In this document: positions 1 through 8,344 of the stretch, one piece after another
How the letters are laid out: the number at the start of each line of letters is the position of its first letter
Numbering within the stretch: position 1 is the stretch's first letter
Source: Coriobacteriia bacterium
GTDB lineage: Bacteria > Actinomycetota > Coriobacteriia > Anaerosomatales > Anaerosomataceae
Assembly: GCA_016933785.1 (NCBI GenBank)
Contig: JAFGAG010000073.1
Coordinates: 1 to 42,422, forward strand
Length of the DNA stretch: 42,422 nt
Direction: 5' to 3'
Made by a program: the position numbers and the translations under genes
Notes under the pieces: model-generated
The model's input: the letters and a program-made list of their open reading frames with translations, nothing else
The model's database searches: none
What the model was told of the DNA's origin: nothing

Positions 1-66
1 ATCCTCACGCGAGATGAAGCCATAGCCCTTGTCCGGATTGAACCACTTGACGGTACCCTGTGCCAT
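1..66 (-). CDS. cold-shock protein, CspA family (N-terminal part, cut by window edge)
   Basis: The 22 codons inside the window read MAQGTVKWFNPDKGYGFISR, the canonical start of CspA-type proteins. The RNP1-type motif KGYGFI, which binds single-stranded nucleic acid, is included. These small OB-fold proteins act as RNA chaperones in the cytoplasm. The ATG (complement 64-66) is preceded by a GAGAGGAT-type ribosome site. The gene is too short here for the ORF track, and its C-terminal two thirds lie outside the window. It is divergent from the ferredoxin-like gene at 324. A 6-bp inverted repeat (AGGGCC/GGCCCT, 154-171) lies in its upstream region and could be part of a structured leader, which is only an inference. 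Confidence 0.9.
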   Translation of the reverse strand, partial: MAQGTVKWFNPDKGYGFISRED

Positions 67-229
67 GCAAACCCATCCTCTCGCCCCGCAGGGCAAAACA
101 TGTGCGACCCGACTCGTCCCCCGCCATCGGCAGGTGTCGCGTCGCAGATCCAAAGGGCCGCCTCTGGCCCTCTTCGGAGTTTACGCGAACATATCCACGA
201 GACGCTAGTACCAGCATGCGCCATGCGGG

Positions 230-259
230 CTGACCGTCTGCGCCGTACTCTGCTAGAAT
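230..259 (+). promoter_or_regulatory. candidate promoter for the 4Fe-4S membrane protein
   Basis: CTGACC (230-235) and an extended -10 TGCTAGAAT (TAGAAT at 254-259) are separated by 18 bp, about 65 bp upstream of the ATG at 324. A 6-bp hairpin CGGCCG-CTGTG-CGGCCG follows at 260-276 within the presumed leader. This is pattern matching only; no transcript data are available. Confidence 0.45.
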
Positions 260-323
260 CGGCCGCTGTGCGGCCGTCCGGCACCGGCGCACACACGATC
301 CGTGACCGACGAAGAGGCTGCCG

Positions 324-1331
324 ATGTCCGAGTTCCGCACCCGTATGATCCGCGTGCTCTCCTCCCGATGGACGGTCAAAGGGCTGTTCTTCGTCCTGTT
401 CGTCTGGCTCGCATCCCGCCTGCTCGCCTTCGCCTCGTGGGCGCGCGGTGAGGGCCCGTTCGTGCCCCGCCCTGAGGCGGTTGCCGGCATCCTCCCCGTG
501 GGGCACTTCACGAGCTTCTTCGCGTGGCTCAAGGGTGGCGGGTGGGACACGCTGCTCCCCGCCGGACTCGTGATCATCATCGCCGCGCTCGCCACCTCGC
601 TCCTGTTCAAGCGCGGCTTCTGTGGCTGGATCTGCCCGGTCGGTACGCTGTGGGAGGGCGCGGCCGCGCTCGGCCGGAGGGTGAACGGCGGGAAGAACAT
701 CCGCTTGCCGAGGTGGCTCGACATCGCGGGCCGCACGCTCCGCTACGTCATCGGCGTCGGATTCTTCGGGTTCGTGGGCATGGTCTCGATCCCCGAGGCG
801 GTCGGCTTCCGCGAGGTGCCGTATATGTGGGTGGCCGACATCAAGATCATCGAGGGCTTCGGCCAGCCGCTGTTCCTGGTCGTCATCCTCCTGGCGTTCG
901 TGGTCTCGATGCTCCTCGGCCCGGTGTGGTGCCGGTACGTCTGCCCGCTTGGCGCGCTCTACTCGGCTGTGGGCATGGCTTCGCCGTGCGCGGTGAAGCG
1001 CGACGACGAGACCTGCATCGACTGCGGCAAGTGCACGCGCGCGTGTCATGCATTCGTCGACGTGCAGCACGCAGGCACGGTACATGCCGCCGAGTGCGAT
1101 GGCTGCATGGACTGCGTGAAGGTCTGCCCGGTGGATGGCGCGCTCGAGGCCCGGGCCTTCGGCCGCGTCCGGGTCGCGCCCTGGATGTGGCCGCTGCTGG
1201 TCGCCGGGCTGTGGTTTGCGATCTACCTCGCCGCGAAGCTCACGGGCAACTGGGATACCACGATCCCGGTCGAGACGTTCCGCCGGGTCATCGGCTCGGG
1301 GCTACTGGAGCAGACGACGCCGATGTTCTAG
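324..1331 (+). CDS. membrane-bound 4Fe-4S polyferredoxin, NapH/NosR-like
   Basis: 335 aa. There are membrane segments near residues 19-37, 79-95, 141-157 and 184-200, and one near 288-304. Two CxxxCP motifs follow membrane spans (FCGWICP, C100/C104; WCRYVCP, C203/C207), the signature of the NapH/NosR/CcoG membrane polyferredoxins. Two 4Fe-4S ferredoxin motifs follow: CIDCGKCTRAC (C231-C241) and CDGCMDCVKVCP (C258-C268). Members of this family pass electrons across or along the membrane to periplasmic reductases or maturation systems. No partner reductase is encoded next to it, so the substrate cannot be assigned. The start is supported by GAAGAGG upstream of ATG. The downstream neighbour is convergent. 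Confidence 0.85.
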   Translation: MSEFRTRMIRVLSSRWTVKGLFFVLFVWLASRLLAFASWARGEGPFVPRPEAVAGILPVGHFTSFFAWLKGGGWDTLLPAGLVIIIAALATSLLFKRGFCGWICPVGTLWEGAAALGRRVNGGKNIRLPRWLDIAGRTLRYVIGVGFFGFVGMVSIPEAVGFREVPYMWVADIKIIEGFGQPLFLVVILLAFVVSMLLGPVWCRYVCPLGALYSAVGMASPCAVKRDDETCIDCGKCTRACHAFVDVQHAGTVHAAECDGCMDCVKVCPVDGALEARAFGRVRVAPWMWPLLVAGLWFAIYLAAKLTGNWDTTIPVETFRRVIGSGLLEQTTPMF

Positions 1332-1431
1332 GTGCGGCGCGCCCGGGGGCCGTATGATCCGCGCGACGCACGAGACCTGCGCCACGACCGCCCTTACGTG
1401 CTCGTCGTCGTCACGCTTCGCCTCGCCCTGC

Positions 1432-3630
1432 CTACCCCCGCCGGATCACGAAGCAGCGGTGGATGCGGGGGTTGCGCGCGAAGTCCGGCGGGATCGTGGA
1501 CTCACTCACGTCCTCGATCACGAGTCCGGAGAGCGCGGCCGCATCCAGTGTGAACGTGCGCAGGTTGGTCGAGAACACGAGCGTCCCGCCCGGCTCGAGC
1601 AGAGCCACCGCGTCGTCGATGATCCCCACGTGATCCCGCTGGACGTCGAAGGTGCGCTCGCCCATCGACTTGCTGCGCGAGAAGGTCGGCGGGTCGCAGA
1701 AGACGAGCCCGTAGCGCCTGGCACGGCCCTCTTCGATCCTCCGCCGTTCGTCGGCAAGCCACCGCAGGACGTCCGAGCGGAAGATGCGGTTCGTGGGGCC
1801 GTCACCGAAACCGTTGAGCGCCATGGAGCGTTTCGCCCAATCGAGGTAGGTGGCCGAGAGGTCCACGGTGGCGACGTACTTCGCGCCGCCTGCGTGCGCA
1901 TACACGCTCGCCGCCCCGGTGTACGCGAAGAGGTTGCAGACGCGCTTTCCGGCAGCCATCTCGCGCACCATCTCACGCACCGGCCGGTGATCGAGGAAGA
2001 GTCCCGTGTCCAGGTAGTCGTGCAGGTTCACCAGGAACCGCAGGCCCCCCTCGGCGACCTCCACCCACTGCCCGCGCTCGGCCTGCCGTTCGTACTGCGC
2101 GCTCCCCCGCTGGCGCAGGCGCACCTTAAGCGCCACGTCCTCCGGCGCGATCTCGAGCACATCGGCGACAGCCTCGACGGCCTCGGCCAGACGCGTACGC
2201 GCCGCCTCGGGGTCGACCGTAGCGGGTGGTGCGTACTCGGCCACATGCGCGAACCGGCGCCCCCCGTCCGCACCGGAGCCCTGGTACAGATCCACGGCTA
2301 CCGCGTACTCCGGCAGATCGGCATCGTAGACGCGGTAGCAGGTGACGTTCTCGCGACGCGCCCACTTGCCGAGATGGCGAGCGTTCTTGCGCAGCCGGTT
2401 GGCGAACATCTCGGCACCCTGCGAGCGTGCGACGGGCGCCTGCCGGACCTCGGCGCGCACGCCCCTCGACGACACATTGAAGCGGTAGAGCTTCGTCTCG
2501 ATGGCGCCGTTGTAGAGCGTATGCGCGGCATGGCTGCGCAACCCCGTGGCCCGGGCGAGCGCGTCGTCGTTCGTGAGGACCGCCGCCTCCCAGCCGTCGA
2601 ACTCCGCGAGTAGCCGCGCGCCGAGCTCGGCATACAGCGGCGACAGCGTGTCGGCCTCTCCGAGCCGCACACCGTACGGGGGGTTGGTGACGATGAGCCC
2701 CGGCGCGCCGCCCTCGGGCGCGGTGAGCGTGGAGAGCTCACCCGTGTCGATCGCGATCGCCGACCCGAAGCCCGCGCGCTTCGCGCAGGTGCGCGCGATC
2801 GCTACGGCCGCGTGATCTCGATCGCGCCCGGCGATCGTCATCAACCGCTCGCGACCGACCTCGGCACGCCCGTCGGCCTCATCGAGCAGCGCGTGCCATG
2901 CATCCTCGTCATGCCCGAGCCAACCGCCGAATCCCCAGTGCTCGCGAAGAAGTCCGGGGGCGGTGTCGGCGGCTATCATGGCTCCTTCGATCAGCAGTGT
3001 GCCCGAGCCGCACATCGGGTCCACCAGCGCACCGCCGGCTCCGGCGATCTCCGGCCAGCCGGCGCGCACGAGTACCGCGGCAGCGAGGTTCTCCTTGAGG
3101 GGCGCCTCGGCTTGCTCACCCGGTGTCCGATAACCGCGCTGGTGGAGCGGCTCTCCCGAGAGGTCGAGCGAGACCGTCGCCCGCTCCTTGTGGAGCCGGA
3201 TGTTGAGCCGGACATCAGGACGCTCGAAACTCACCGAGGGACGCATGCCCGAGTGCTCGCGGATACGGTCAACCACCGCGTCCTTGGCCTTCTGCGCGGT
3301 GAAGCGCGTGTGCGTGAGCCCGGAGGTGGTCCCGTTCACGTCGATCGCGAGCGTACCCTCGGCCGGGATGTGCTCCTCCCAGGCAACCGTCGACATGCCC
3401 TCGTAGAGCTCTTCAGCCGAGGCTGCCGGGAACTCAGCGAGCGTGAGAAGCACACGGCTTGCGAGCCGCGACCACAGGCATGCGCGGTAGGCGGTCTCGA
3501 GTGGTCCGGTGAAGGTGACGGCGGCCCGGGTCTCGCGCACGTCGGCAGCACCGAGCGCGCCGAGCTCCAGCGCGAGCAGGTGCTCGACGCCCTTGGGGCA
3601 TGTTGCGGCGTATCGGAGCGTGTGTGTCAT
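1432..3630 (-). CDS. rlmKL: bifunctional 23S rRNA methyltransferase RlmKL
   Basis: 732 aa, close to the roughly 700 aa of E. coli RlmKL (YcbY). The N-terminal half carries a THUMP-type RNA-binding region followed by a RlmL-type methyltransferase, with an SAM site around DPMCGSGTLLIEGAM and the catalytic-type motif TNPPYG that marks N2-guanine methyltransferases. The C-terminal half is a second Rossmann methyltransferase, RlmK-like, with LFAYTGAASVYA and CDPPTFSRSK. In E. coli the fusion makes m2G2445 and m7G2069 in 23S rRNA; the same role is inferred here. The ATG at 3630 has only a weak ribosome site. It lies 38 bp downstream of the ThiF-like gene and could be cotranscribed with it. Confidence 0.92.
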   Translation of the reverse strand: MTHTLRYAATCPKGVEHLLALELGALGAADVRETRAAVTFTGPLETAYRACLWSRLASRVLLTLAEFPAASAEELYEGMSTVAWEEHIPAEGTLAIDVNGTTSGLTHTRFTAQKAKDAVVDRIREHSGMRPSVSFERPDVRLNIRLHKERATVSLDLSGEPLHQRGYRTPGEQAEAPLKENLAAAVLVRAGWPEIAGAGGALVDPMCGSGTLLIEGAMIAADTAPGLLREHWGFGGWLGHDEDAWHALLDEADGRAEVGRERLMTIAGRDRDHAAVAIARTCAKRAGFGSAIAIDTGELSTLTAPEGGAPGLIVTNPPYGVRLGEADTLSPLYAELGARLLAEFDGWEAAVLTNDDALARATGLRSHAAHTLYNGAIETKLYRFNVSSRGVRAEVRQAPVARSQGAEMFANRLRKNARHLGKWARRENVTCYRVYDADLPEYAVAVDLYQGSGADGGRRFAHVAEYAPPATVDPEAARTRLAEAVEAVADVLEIAPEDVALKVRLRQRGSAQYERQAERGQWVEVAEGGLRFLVNLHDYLDTGLFLDHRPVREMVREMAAGKRVCNLFAYTGAASVYAHAGGAKYVATVDLSATYLDWAKRSMALNGFGDGPTNRIFRSDVLRWLADERRRIEEGRARRYGLVFCDPPTFSRSKSMGERTFDVQRDHVGIIDDAVALLEPGGTLVFSTNLRTFTLDAAALSGLVIEDVSESTIPPDFARNPRIHRCFVIRRG

Positions 3631-3668
3631 GCCCGCACGGTAGCACGAGCGGCGCCGGGTGCGCCCCT

Positions 3669-4346
3669 CTACGGCTCCAGGTACCCGAGTAGCACGCGCA
3701 CCACCGCATGCGCCTGTGCCGCGGCAGCGGCCATGACACGCGAGGCGAACAGCGGGTGTCCGTCCCGGACGTCGCTGGTGAGGTCACCCACCACGTAGAG
3801 GTTCTCGGCCATGCGTTCGGTCACGATCGCGTTGGTGGAGCCGTACCCGGCAAGACCTGAAGCGGTCACGAGCGGCATATCCGGCAGCTCTGTCAGGCAG
3901 GTGTTGAGGATCATCGCCTTCACATCGGCGTCATCGACGGCCTCGACGATCGCGCAGGCACCCCGGACGATTCCTAGGAGGTTGTCGTGGGTGGCCCGCT
4001 CGGCAACGAGATCGAGCCGCACGTCAGAGCGGATACGCTGCAGGTTCTCCGCAAGCGCCACCACCTTGGGCGCACCGATCTGGTCGCGGAAGAAGAACTG
4101 ACGGTTCAGATTGCGCTCGTCGACCGTGTCGAAGTCCACGAGCGTGAGGCGACCGATACCCGAGCGCACCAGCATCTCGGCCACGTTGCTGCCGAGTCCG
4201 CCGCAGCCGATGATCGCGACGGTGCACGTGCGCAGCCGCGCGCGAAGCGCGGGGTCGAGCGTGGTTTCGGGAACTTCGACCTCGACGTGCTCGGGACGAT
4301 GCGGACGCAGGTCGGTCAGATCGGGCGCTCTGTTTGTGTCATCCAT
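3669..4346 (-). CDS. ThiF/MoeB/HesA-family adenylyltransferase of the AOR operon
   Basis: 225 aa from the chosen ATG (MDDTNRAPD), which follows AGGGGGATGAG and begins one base after the stop of the MoaD gene. The longer ORF-track start lies inside that gene. The Rossmann ATP-binding motif IIGCGGLGSNVAE and the E1-type motif VDFDTVDERNLNRQFFF are clear. Family members adenylate the C-terminal diglycine of a MoaD or ThiS protein before sulfur loading. There is no rhodanese domain and no paired CxxC zinc motif, so it resembles the short ThiF-type forms rather than full MoeB. Its position after MoaD and an aldehyde ferredoxin oxidoreductase suggests it works on the tungsto/molybdopterin pathway, with the neighbouring MoaD as substrate; thiamine synthesis is less likely. 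Confidence 0.85.
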   Translation of the reverse strand: MDDTNRAPDLTDLRPHRPEHVEVEVPETTLDPALRARLRTCTVAIIGCGGLGSNVAEMLVRSGIGRLTLVDFDTVDERNLNRQFFFRDQIGAPKVVALAENLQRIRSDVRLDLVAERATHDNLLGIVRGACAIVEAVDDADVKAMILNTCLTELPDMPLVTASGLAGYGSTNAIVTERMAENLYVVGDLTSDVRDGHPLFASRVMAAAAAQAHAVVRVLLGYLEP

Positions 4347-4347
4347 C

Positions 4348-4587
4348 TCATCCCCCTGCCACTGGTGGGAAGATCGCCAGCCTGTCGCCCTCAACCAGCA
4401 CCCGCTCTTCAGGAGCGTGCCTGCTGTTGACGAAGATCACACGGGGCTCGTCGGGCAGCCCGAGCATAGCGATCACATCGGCGATCGTCGTACCCTCGTC
4501 CAGATCGAAGGTGCGAGCGTGCCGCCCGCCCTTGCCGTCGGGCTGGAAACCTGAAAAGTGCGCGAACAGCACCACGTCGACCTTCAT
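4348..4587 (-). CDS. moaD: MoaD-type sulfur carrier with C-terminal diglycine
   Basis: 79 aa from the ATG at 4587 (MKVDVVLFAHF), preceded by GGAGAGTGG; the ORF-track start is 23 codons too early. It has the beta-grasp fold pattern (TTIADVIAMLGLP, VIFVNSRHA, LVEGDRLAIFPPVAGG) and ends in the GG needed for adenylation and thiocarboxylate formation. It lies between the aldehyde ferredoxin oxidoreductase and the ThiF-like adenylyltransferase, one base from the latter, so the pair is likely an enzyme and its carrier. The role is sulfur donation to molybdopterin/tungstopterin, by family knowledge. ThiS-like function cannot be excluded from sequence alone. Confidence 0.87.
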   Translation of the reverse strand: MKVDVVLFAHFSGFQPDGKGGRHARTFDLDEGTTIADVIAMLGLPDEPRVIFVNSRHAPEERVLVEGDRLAIFPPVAGG

Positions 4588-4671
4588 CCACTCTCCGATC
4601 CCCACGCCGGACGCGCACCCGCAGCGCCGCACGCTCTGCGACGCTGCGGGATGCATCGTACCGTGTCGTGT

Positions 4672-6459
4672 CTACTTGATGCCCAGTTGTGCCGCCACCT
4701 CGGGAACGAAGCTGTGCACGCTGTCGAGCTCCTCGTCGGTCACCGTGAACACCACGTCATGCGGCGCCAACGGCTCCTCGAGGAAGAACTTCGGCAGACG
4801 GTCGTCCGCGTTCGTGAAGCCTGCGTGCTCGTTGAACAGACGCTCGTAGGTGAGCGTCTCCTTGCCGAGCTGCATCAGTGCATCGGCGTCCCACTCGTCA
4901 CCCGTGTGCGCGGCGGCCATCTCGTGGATCGCCTCGAACGCCTCGGGCATGTCGAGCACCGCGAACGCGACGAAGATGCAGAACCCGAGCGAGTCGAGCA
5001 TCGCCGTGGCGATCTGCAGGCCCTGGGACAGCGCCGCCTGGCCCTCGGGCTTGAGCGGATCGACCGTGCCGCCGACGGCGAGCACGTTTGACGTGATCGT
5101 GTACCCGGCGGTGTGGTCGGCGCCCTGCGTGGAGGTCGCGTACGTGACACCGATACCCTGGATCGGGCGCGGATCGTACGCCGGTAGACCCTGGTGCTTC
5201 ACGACCGGGATGTTCTTCACGCCGAAGTGGAGGCCCGTCGCCTCGGCACCGTCACCAAAGACCTTGCCGAGATCGGTGCCATGACCGATCTCGTCGAGGA
5301 CCGCCATCGCAGCCGCGCCATCGCCGAAGGCGATCTTCCCGGAGGCCATGTACACACCGATCATGACGCCAGCCTCGATCGTGTCGATGCCGATGTCGCC
5401 GCACTTGCGGTCCAGTGCCGCCACGGTGTCCATATCGTTGATCCCACAGTCGGCGCCGAGCGACCATGCGCTCTCGTACTCGGGACCCTTGGTGATGTAG
5501 TGACCGTCTTCATCGACGTAGTACCGCGAGCACTGGATCACGCAGCCCGCGTGGCAGCCGTGCTTCACGTTGCCACCGCGCTCGACCGTGATCTCCCGCA
5601 TCGTCTCGCCCGAGATGCCGTCCACGCCTTCGAACTGTCCACTCGAGAAGTTGCGGGTCGGATAGCCGCCTGCCTCATTGATGATGTTGGCAAGCACGTT
5701 CGTCCCAAAGGTCGGGAGCGCCTGGCTCGTGACCGCGTGCGTGGTGAGCGCACCTGAGAACTTCCGGACCGCCGCGATGAACGCGTCCTTGTCGGCGTGC
5801 TCCTTGCCCTTGAGGCCTTCCTCGAATATCGCGATGAGCTTGATGCCCTTGGTGCCCATGACCGCACCGAGACCGCCGCGCCCTGCGAAGCGGTTGGGAT
5901 AGCCGTGGGGGTCGGTGATCGCGATACCGGCCGCCTTCATGCCCATCTCACCGGCCGGACCGTTGACGATGAACGACACCTTCTCGCTGTACCGGTGCTC
6001 GGACGCCTCGATGCCCTTGGCGACCGCGACGGTCTCGTATGTCCCGAGTCCCTTGAGGTCATGACGCGGAACGAGGTCGACCTTGCCGTCCGGGAAGAGC
6101 CTGAGCGCATAGGCCACCGTCTTGTCCGCCGGAACGCCCTCGACGATGATCGCCGCGATGTCCATCTTGCCAAGCGCATGGGCCGCGGTGCCACCCGAGT
6201 TGGACTCCTTGAGACCGCCCGTGAGCGGGCTCTTGGCACCGATCGACAGGCGCCCACCGTTAGGAGCGCTCGTACCGCCGAGGAGCCCGGGCGCGATGAC
6301 CAGCTTGTTGTCCGGTCCCATCGGGTCCGCGTCCGCGGGCACCTCGGTGAAAACGATCGCCGATGTCAGCGCCCGACCGCCGTACCGTGCCCACTTCTCC
6401 GGCAGTGGCTCCTTGCTGATGGTGAGCGTGGACATGTTCACTCTCAGGATCTCACGCAT
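4672..6459 (-). CDS. aldehyde:ferredoxin oxidoreductase (tungsten/molybdenum type)
   Basis: 595 aa from the ATG at 6459 (MREILRVNMSTLTI), preceded by CGGAGGGAGC; typical family length is about 600. The N-terminal region carries the family pterin-binding features (PGLLGGTSAPNGGRLSIGAKSP; RFAGRGGLGAVMGTKG). The 4Fe-4S ligands are CHAGCVIQC (CxxCxxxC) plus a distal Cys in DSLGFC. The family oxidises aldehydes to carboxylates with ferredoxin, in the cytoplasm, using a bis-pterin tungsten cofactor. Substrate range cannot be read from the sequence. It is flanked by two MoaD-like genes and a ThiF-like gene in one minus-strand run, which makes a self-contained enzyme and cofactor-sulfur set. Confidence 0.93.
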   Translation of the reverse strand: MREILRVNMSTLTISKEPLPEKWARYGGRALTSAIVFTEVPADADPMGPDNKLVIAPGLLGGTSAPNGGRLSIGAKSPLTGGLKESNSGGTAAHALGKMDIAAIIVEGVPADKTVAYALRLFPDGKVDLVPRHDLKGLGTYETVAVAKGIEASEHRYSEKVSFIVNGPAGEMGMKAAGIAITDPHGYPNRFAGRGGLGAVMGTKGIKLIAIFEEGLKGKEHADKDAFIAAVRKFSGALTTHAVTSQALPTFGTNVLANIINEAGGYPTRNFSSGQFEGVDGISGETMREITVERGGNVKHGCHAGCVIQCSRYYVDEDGHYITKGPEYESAWSLGADCGINDMDTVAALDRKCGDIGIDTIEAGVMIGVYMASGKIAFGDGAAAMAVLDEIGHGTDLGKVFGDGAEATGLHFGVKNIPVVKHQGLPAYDPRPIQGIGVTYATSTQGADHTAGYTITSNVLAVGGTVDPLKPEGQAALSQGLQIATAMLDSLGFCIFVAFAVLDMPEAFEAIHEMAAAHTGDEWDADALMQLGKETLTYERLFNEHAGFTNADDRLPKFFLEEPLAPHDVVFTVTDEELDSVHSFVPEVAAQLGIK

Positions 6460-6558
6460 ATGCCGCTCCCTCCGTTTCATCCGGGTCCACCGCCGTTCGC
6501 CGGGGCAGTAGAGCCGGGGTGCCAACGTCTATGCAGTTCATCCCCACATTCGATGCAC

Positions 6559-6879
6559 TCAGGACGGGGTCTTCTCAGTCTCCACCCCCTCCTTGCCCGC
6601 CGCGTACAGACCGAGGAAGAACCGGTGCGGTCCCGGTGTTCCTTCAGGTACGAACGCGACACGATCACCCGGCATGAGCTGGTGGCCGAGCGGCCTGACC
6701 GTGCGGTTGCAGAACACACCCTCGATCATCGAGAGGGGCAGATCGAGCATGCCGGCGAGCTCCGCGCCGGTGACGCCTTCGGGGGGCAGTTCGACCTCGA
6801 GGACCGTCGGCCCACCACGCTCCTTCTGGAGCGCGTACAGTGCACCGAAGAGGCGTACCGTCACAGCCGGTCGGTCCAT
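6559..6879 (-). CDS. MoaD/ThiS-like protein lacking the terminal diglycine
   Basis: 106 aa from the ATG at 6879 (MDRPAVTVRLFGALYALQ), which has a strong GGGGAGGTG site; the ORF-track start is 32 codons upstream. The beta-grasp pattern is visible (VTVRLFGAL, VTGAELAGMLDLP, MIEGVFCNRTV, LMPGDRVAFVPEGTPGPH). Instead of ending in GG it continues with GPHRFFLGLYAAGKEG and a charged tail. It therefore probably cannot be adenylated as a normal sulfur carrier unless processed. It is the first gene of the aldehyde ferredoxin oxidoreductase operon. A structural or accessory role with that enzyme is an inference. Confidence 0.75.
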   Translation of the reverse strand: MDRPAVTVRLFGALYALQKERGGPTVLEVELPPEGVTGAELAGMLDLPLSMIEGVFCNRTVRPLGHQLMPGDRVAFVPEGTPGPHRFFLGLYAAGKEGVETEKTPS

Positions 6880-6915
6880 CGGACACCTCCCCAGCGGGCG
6901 CATGCCGCCGTCACG

Positions 6916-6945
6916 TTCGCGTTTTGTCGGTCTCCTCGCTATACT
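6916..6945 (+). promoter_or_regulatory. candidate promoter for the DEAD-box helicase
   Basis: A good -10 TATACT (6940-6945) has a weak -35 TTCGCG (6916-6921) at 18 bp spacing. It would give a leader of roughly 125 nt before the TTG start at 7077. The region is shared with the divergent AOR operon. Confidence 0.4.
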
Positions 6946-6957
6946 TACCCGAACACA

Positions 6958-7041
6958 GCGCCTCATAAGGCGCATCGATCAAGACTCGGTCGTCCTTCGC
7001 TTTCCTCGTGAACTGTCAGGACAACTGCGTCTGCCCGCAGT
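6958..7041 (+). promoter_or_regulatory. structured 5' leader of the helicase gene
   Basis: Two short perfect hairpins lie between the candidate promoter and the ribosome site: GCGCCT-CATA-AGGCGC (6958-6973) and ACTGCG-TCTGCC-CGCAGT (7024-7041). Long structured leaders are common on cold-induced RNA helicase genes. A regulatory role here is an inference, and no known riboswitch consensus was recognised. Confidence 0.35.
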
Positions 7042-7076
7042 GCGACCTGACATGGCGCACGAGGAAGGAGCTCTAC

Positions 7077-8291
7077 TTGAGTTTCGACAATCTGGGTCTT
7101 TCGCCACGCCTTCTTGAGGCCGTGGCGTCCATGGGCTACACCAGCCCGACCCCAATCCAGCGCGACGCCATCCCGGTGGTGCTCGAAGGCCGTGACGTCG
7201 TGGGCTGTGCCCAGACGGGCACGGGCAAGACCGCAGCGTTCGTGCTACCCCTGATGCAACGCATCCCCTCCAAGCCCGGCGGACCTCGCGCGCTCGTGGT
7301 CACCCCCACGCGCGAACTCGCCGTGCAGATCGAGGAGGTCGCCGCACAGGTATCCAAGCACACCAAGCACCGCGTGGCCGTAGTGTACGGCGGCGTGGGT
7401 TATGAGCCGCAGACCAAGGCGCTCAGGCGCGGCGTGGACGTACTCGTCGCCACGCCAGGCCGGTTGCTCGATCTGATGGAGCGCAAGCTCGCCGACCTAT
7501 CGCACGTCGAGATCCTCGTCCTGGACGAGGCCGACCGGATGCTCGACATGGGCTTCTGGCCGCAGGTGCGGAAGATCATCCAGACCATCCCCGCCGAGCG
7601 TCAGAACCTGCTCTTCTCGGCCACGATGTCCTCGGATGTCATGCGCATCGTCAGCTCGACACTGCACGATCCGGTGCGTGTGGAGGTGGCGCCCGCCAAC
7701 ACGCCGATCGAGCTCATCGAACAGCGCGTGTACCCTGTGGGCGGCCAGCAGAAGGCGCAGCTCTTGGTGCACCTCATCAAGGAGGACGACCTCGATCGCG
7801 TGATCGTCTTCACCCGCACGAAGCACCGCGCCGACCGTGTCGCGAAGGTGCTGCACCAGAACGGCATCAAGAGTGCGGCGATCCACGGCGACCGGTCGCA
7901 GTCGCAGCGCCAGAGTGCGCTCGAGAGCCTCAAGAACGGGCGATGCAGGGTGCTCGTAGCCACCGACGTGGTGGCGCGCGGCATCGACATCGACGACGTC
8001 AGCCACGTCGTGAACTACGACATGCCCAACTCCCCCGAGGATTACGTCCACCGCATCGGCCGTACCGCCCGCGCGGGCAAGTCGGGTATGGCGGTCACGC
8101 TGCTCGCACCTGAGGAGCACGAGGCGTTCCGCGACATCGAGGTCAAGATCGGTGCGCTGCTCGACACGCATGATGCCGAGGGCTTCGACTACTCCCAGCA
8201 GCGTCTCGTACCAAGTGCCGAGCGCACCGCGACGCGATCGGTCCGCACGGTGTACAGCTCGAGCCGTGGCAAGGGACGCCGACGCCGATAG
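7077..8291 (+). CDS. DEAD-box ATP-dependent RNA helicase, RhlE-like
   Basis: 404 aa from a TTG start (LSFDNLGLS) placed 6 nt after AGGAAGGAG. The ORF-track start at 7008 adds 23 unlikely residues with several cysteines and no family similarity. Motifs in order are: Q motif GYTSPTPIQ, Walker A AQTGTGKT, PTRELA, TPGR, DEAD in VLDEADRMLDMGF, SAT, then ARGIDIDDVSHVVNYD and HRIGRTAR. A short basic tail (SSSRGKGRRRR) ends the protein. The family unwinds short RNA duplexes in ribosome assembly and mRNA decay; RhlE-like assignment rests on the compact core and short tail. A rho-independent terminator follows directly. Confidence 0.93.
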   Translation: MSFDNLGLSPRLLEAVASMGYTSPTPIQRDAIPVVLEGRDVVGCAQTGTGKTAAFVLPLMQRIPSKPGGPRALVVTPTRELAVQIEEVAAQVSKHTKHRVAVVYGGVGYEPQTKALRRGVDVLVATPGRLLDLMERKLADLSHVEILVLDEADRMLDMGFWPQVRKIIQTIPAERQNLLFSATMSSDVMRIVSSTLHDPVRVEVAPANTPIELIEQRVYPVGGQQKAQLLVHLIKEDDLDRVIVFTRTKHRADRVAKVLHQNGIKSAAIHGDRSQSQRQSALESLKNGRCRVLVATDVVARGIDIDDVSHVVNYDMPNSPEDYVHRIGRTARAGKSGMAVTLLAPEEHEAFRDIEVKIGALLDTHDAEGFDYSQQRLVPSAERTATRSVRTVYSSSRGKGRRRR

Positions 8292-8315
8292 GGCGACGCG
8301 AACGAAGATCCGATG

Positions 8316-8338
8316 ACGGGGGCCCCAGGCCCCCGTTT
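8316..8338 (+). terminator. rho-independent terminator, possibly bidirectional
   Basis: A 9-bp perfect stem (ACGGGGGCC / GGCCCCCGT) with a CCA loop is followed by a short T run. It sits between the stop codons of the convergent helicase and receiver-like genes. Confidence 0.75.
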
Positions 8339-8344
8339 CCGCTT

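Noticed and set aside
1135-2613. Long plus-strand ORF of 492 aa opposite rlmKL
   Set aside because: It is a high-GC shadow of rlmKL and the polyferredoxin gene; its composition is Arg/Ala/Gly-rich with no domain, and the opposite frame has clear methyltransferase motifs.
5797-7011. Plus-strand 404-aa ORF opposite the AOR operon
   Set aside because: Shadow frame; the minus strand encodes AOR and a MoaD-like protein with strong ribosome sites and motifs.
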